Assembly: GCA_001805125.1 (NCBI GenBank)
Contig: MHEF01000176.1
Coordinates: 1 to 7,107 of the forward strand
Source: Nitrospirae bacterium RBG_13_39_12
Lineage (GTDB): Bacteria > Nitrospirota > Thermodesulfovibrionia > Thermodesulfovibrionales > SM23-35
Direction of reading: 5' to 3'
Length of the DNA stretch: 7,107 nt
This document shows positions 4,685 to 7,107 of this stretch, piece after piece; position 1 is the stretch's first letter, and each line of letters begins with the position of its first letter. The notes under the pieces were generated by a model. That model did no database searches. It saw only the letters and a program-made list of their open reading frames with translations, and was not told the DNA's origin. Made by a program: the position numbers and the translations under genes.

Positions 4685-7055
4685 CTTCTTCTGCTCCTCC
4701 TTTCATTGCAAGGATATTCCATGAAAGCGGTATATAAAGTGTGGAAAATCGCTGCGTATCATAAAGATGGAGATTCATGTCATATAAGTCATAGAGGTTA
4801 TCGCCGTATGGCTTTATTTTTAACTTTTTCAATTTATCCCTGAATTTTTCCATCAGCCAGACAATTTTCGGCAGATAGAGTTTTTCGTCTATATACCATA
4901 TCTCTAAAAGAGATAGAGCAGTATGATAAAAGCTTTTCGGCATTATCTTCCTACCTGCTTTAAAAGACAATAAGGGCTTTGTGATGTATTCATCGATTTC
5001 ATTTATTAGTCTTTTCCCCGAAGGGTCATACCGTTTCCATTTAAGGGCAAGTTTCATTCTCGGTGTCTCCTGTGCATATTTAGGATGAGCTAACCGTTTG
5101 TCAATGCTTTGTTTTTTGGCTACCATATATTCTGTAAAGAAGATAGAAAGGGAGTCCTTTCTAAGGCATTTGCCTGTGTCATAAAGAGGACAATCTATCC
5201 ACTCCTTTCTGCACATCCAGCATGATTGCCTGTTATCCTTTGCAAAATAGAGCGCGGATAATGCTGTATCGGCCATTTTGTTTACAGGAAATTTAGAATG
5301 ATGAACGGTAAGCCCACCGCTTAATCCAATGTCAATATTATTGCAAGTATAGTGATGGAATGCTTCATTTATATCCATTACCAGTTTAGCTGTATCACTC
5401 CATGCCCCGAGAATAAAAAGGTCATCCCCACCGGAATATACTATATGAACATTTCTGCCATTCTCATACTCCAATTCATAGAGGTGATCTTTATCTCTGC
5501 CAATACTCTGCTGACAGATGGTATTAATGTAGAGCCTGAAAAAATTATTAATGTTTCTTGAAAAGGAGGACAGACCCTCAAGGGTAACTTCTCCATAAAA
5601 CCCATTTTGAAGTATCTTTCCTAAATTATCTGCATCCATCCTCAGTGCTGCAACAAGCTGTGATCCTTCAGAGCATAAGGAAAGATAGTCAAGGTCGGCT
5701 ACATTATCCGGCTTTAAAGGCTCTATTTCTTTTTCTATAAATTGTCTTTCTTCATCTGTTGCACTCTGTAATGCTTGTTCAAGATATTCCCTTCTATTAT
5801 TGAGTTCCTTTTGAACCTTTTTTGGCAAAGACCTGTTTAATCGCAAGTAGGTTTTGGCAAACAATGGAAAGGCAGTCGCTCCGATGTCTTTGATAAAATC
5901 CTCTCTACCTTCATAAAAAATCCATATACAATCATTTGCCGGATTATCTTTTGAAAGTACATAATAGACATCTTCTATCCAGAGACTGTCTTCTGAGTCT
6001 TTATCTCCAATATAAATAAATCTTGCGTCCGGTATCTCATTCCCCAGTTTGATAAGTCGATTGCAAAGACTGCATTGGTATCCGCCATCTCTTTCCGGCA
6101 TATTTACATATTCACAATGGGTGTCATCTTTTCCACAGACCACACATTGATAATATTCGGGGTCTTCCTTTTTCTCAAAAATGAATGTTCCTTTTTCAAT
6201 CAAGGAGTAGAATTTCCGCTGCTTTGCTTCAAATGCCTTTTTCGCAAGCTCTTTCACCACAGACATAAGCTCCTTTTCAAGTTCTTCATCAGAACAGGCA
6301 ACAGCACTGAATGCAACATAGAGCCTTCCATTAAATTCTCTAAGTAGCCATGAATTCAGAGTGTCACTTATATCGGTTAATAGTTTTTCATAATTTTCAG
6401 GGCAAGCGGAAAGAATATAGATACTTCCTCCGCCATCCATAAGGATATTTGCCTGATGGAGATGAAAAGCGTCAAGAACTCTTTTTGTTATGTGCTTACT
6501 CAGGAGTTCTATATAAAATGAACGAGAACGAAGATTTTTCAATGCGCCTTCTGATGCGATGTTGTAAATAAACCGCTGAATACCCGAAATGTCAATATTG
6601 ATGAGCAGATTACTCATATGGCCTTCATGCTCGCGATTCCACTCTATAACTGTTCTTGCAGCTTTAATCTTATAATACTCGAATATGGAAACTTTTCCGG
6701 AATCATCAATGGGAATATTACCGCCAAATTTCTCAAAGAGAAAATAGAGTTGATTCACCGAAAGGGAGCTTAGGTATTTTTCGGAAAGACCGTCATAAAT
6801 ATCCTGAATTTCCGATAAAACAACCTTCTTAACCTCTTTTAATTTTTCACCTTTTCCTTGCACAGGATACTTTATTTTTGGAGTTAGACTGACTGGGAGG
6901 ACAAAATAGGATATTTTATCTCCTTCTTCGTCTTTAAAACCAACTTGGTCAAATATGGAAATTAAATAGGAAGAATTTTCAGACTGATACCATTCCTTAG
7001 ATTTTAAAAGTCCTTCAATAAAGATTTCCTTTAACGTACCATCAAAGGTCATCAT
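4674..7055 (-). CDS. cas10: Cas10/Csm1, HD-less with intact GGDD cyclase
   Basis: Large subunit and signalling enzyme: Cas10 palms convert ATP to cyclic oligoadenylate when target RNA is bound. The 793-aa protein shows Palm1 (LLINIDISGIQRFIY at 150-164, then MDGGGSIYIL at 206-215), a zinc-ribbon region (C304, C307, C314, C328, C331) and Palm2 with LRMDADNLG at 471-479 and SGGDD at 541-545, the catalytic cyclase motif. The usual N-terminal HD nuclease is missing: the protein opens about 30 residues before YLISIFDQVGF, which in Csm1 follows the HD domain, and no His-Asp dyad is seen in this part. An unusual CX2CX6CX7C cluster sits at 612-630, just after the Palm2 helix and before KDSLSIFF. A charged helical insert occupies about 400-450. 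A helical C-terminal domain runs from about 640 to an acidic tail. GAGGGG precedes the ATG at 7055 by five bases; the adjacent ATG at 7052 is equally possible. First gene of the operon. Confidence 0.95.
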   Translation of the reverse strand: MMTFDGTLKEIFIEGLLKSKEWYQSENSSYLISIFDQVGFKDEEGDKISYFVLPVSLTPKIKYPVQGKGEKLKEVKKVVLSEIQDIYDGLSEKYLSSLSVNQLYFLFEKFGGNIPIDDSGKVSIFEYYKIKAARTVIEWNREHEGHMSNLLINIDISGIQRFIYNIASEGALKNLRSRSFYIELLSKHITKRVLDAFHLHQANILMDGGGSIYILSACPENYEKLLTDISDTLNSWLLREFNGRLYVAFSAVACSDEELEKELMSVVKELAKKAFEAKQRKFYSLIEKGTFIFEKKEDPEYYQCVVCGKDDTHCEYVNMPERDGGYQCSLCNRLIKLGNEIPDARFIYIGDKDSEDSLWIEDVYYVLSKDNPANDCIWIFYEGREDFIKDIGATAFPLFAKTYLRLNRSLPKKVQKELNNRREYLEQALQSATDEERQFIEKEIEPLKPDNVADLDYLSLCSEGSQLVAALRMDADNLGKILQNGFYGEVTLEGLSSFSRNINNFFRLYINTICQQSIGRDKDHLYELEYENGRNVHIVYSGGDDLFILGAWSDTAKLVMDINEAFHHYTCNNIDIGLSGGLTVHHSKFPVNKMADTALSALYFAKDNRQSCWMCRKEWIDCPLYDTGKCLRKDSLSIFFTEYMVAKKQSIDKRLAHPKYAQETPRMKLALKWKRYDPSGKRLINEIDEYITKPLLSFKAGRKIMPKSFYHTALSLLEIWYIDEKLYLPKIVWLMEKFRDKLKKLKIKPYGDNLYDLYDMNLHLYDTQRFSTLYIPLSWNILAMKGGAEEDEE
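4694..4700 (-). promoter_or_regulatory. RBS of csm2 inside cas10
   Basis: GGAGGAG on the minus strand lies nine bases before the csm2 ATG at 4684. It is embedded in the last codons of cas10, encoding its Gly-Ala-Glu-rich tail. Confidence 0.7.
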
Positions 7056-7060
7056 GGATT

Positions 7061-7066
7061 CCCCTC
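7061..7066 (-). promoter_or_regulatory. RBS of cas10
   Basis: GAGGGG on the minus strand, five bases before the ATG at 7055 and eight before the ATG at 7052. It fixes the start of cas10 here and argues against a longer, HD-containing reading of the same gene. Confidence 0.65.
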
Positions 7067-7091
7067 ATCAAGCAAAAGAAAAGCAAACTTA

Positions 7092-7100
7092 ATTATAGCA
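7092..7100 (-). promoter_or_regulatory. Extended -10 promoter of the cas operon
   Basis: The minus strand reads TGCTATAAT: a perfect sigma70-type -10 hexamer (7097-7092) with the extended TG one base upstream (7100-7099). It lies about 37 bp before the cas10 start, giving a predicted leader of about 30 nt. The -35 box would fall beyond the right edge, so only half the promoter can be seen. No operator is apparent. Confidence 0.65.
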
Positions 7101-7107
7101 GATTTTT

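Noticed and set aside
5352..6347. Plus-strand ORFs opposite cas10
   Set aside because: Short antisense frames within cas10, one across the GGDD region, without family features.

Overview
The window holds one compact type III (Csm-like, subtype III-A-related) CRISPR-Cas operon, transcribed entirely on the minus strand. It runs from a promoter at the right edge to a short repeat-rich tail at the left edge. In transcription order the genes are cas10 (csm1), csm2, csm3, csm4, a coiled-coil PD-(D/E)XK nuclease-like gene, and a CARF-TIR/NDT-like effector gene. All junctions are overlaps or gaps of about 23 bp or less, which points to a single transcript with translational coupling. Identities rest on motifs read directly in the translations; no database search was possible.

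The complex departs from textbook III-A in several ways. Cas10 starts just upstream of the region that normally follows the HD domain, so it has no HD DNase. It keeps an intact GGDD cyclase motif and carries an extra four-cysteine cluster. Csm2, Csm3 (with its RNA-cleaving Asp) and Csm4 look complete. No csm5 is present: its usual place after csm4 is taken by an AT-rich gene for a protein with an N-terminal helical/coiled-coil region and a C-terminal D...ExK nuclease core. cas6, cas1 and cas2 are absent, as is a HEPN-type csm6. The last gene instead joins a CARF sensor to a TIR/nucleoside-deoxyribosyltransferase-like domain with a candidate catalytic Glu. The likely logic (inference) is that target RNA binding makes Cas10 synthesise cyclic oligoadenylate, which the CARF domain senses to switch on a NAD+- or nucleotide-consuming TIR-like domain. 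The nuclease-like protein may be a second arm or a stand-in partner.

Downstream, at 219-320, two degenerate repeats flank one 44-nt spacer-sized segment. Read on the operon strand, the better copy ends in ACTGAAAC, like a type III crRNA 5' tag. This looks like a relic or mini CRISPR array that begins only 23 nt after the last stop codon. Next to it (110-218) lies a cluster of seven near-identical 11-mers in inverted arrangement.

The DNA is AT-rich with strong Shine-Dalgarno sites and an extended -10 promoter, so the host is a bacterium of low to moderate GC. An anaerobic, possibly thermophilic, environmental lineage would fit, but the sequence alone does not settle the phylum.
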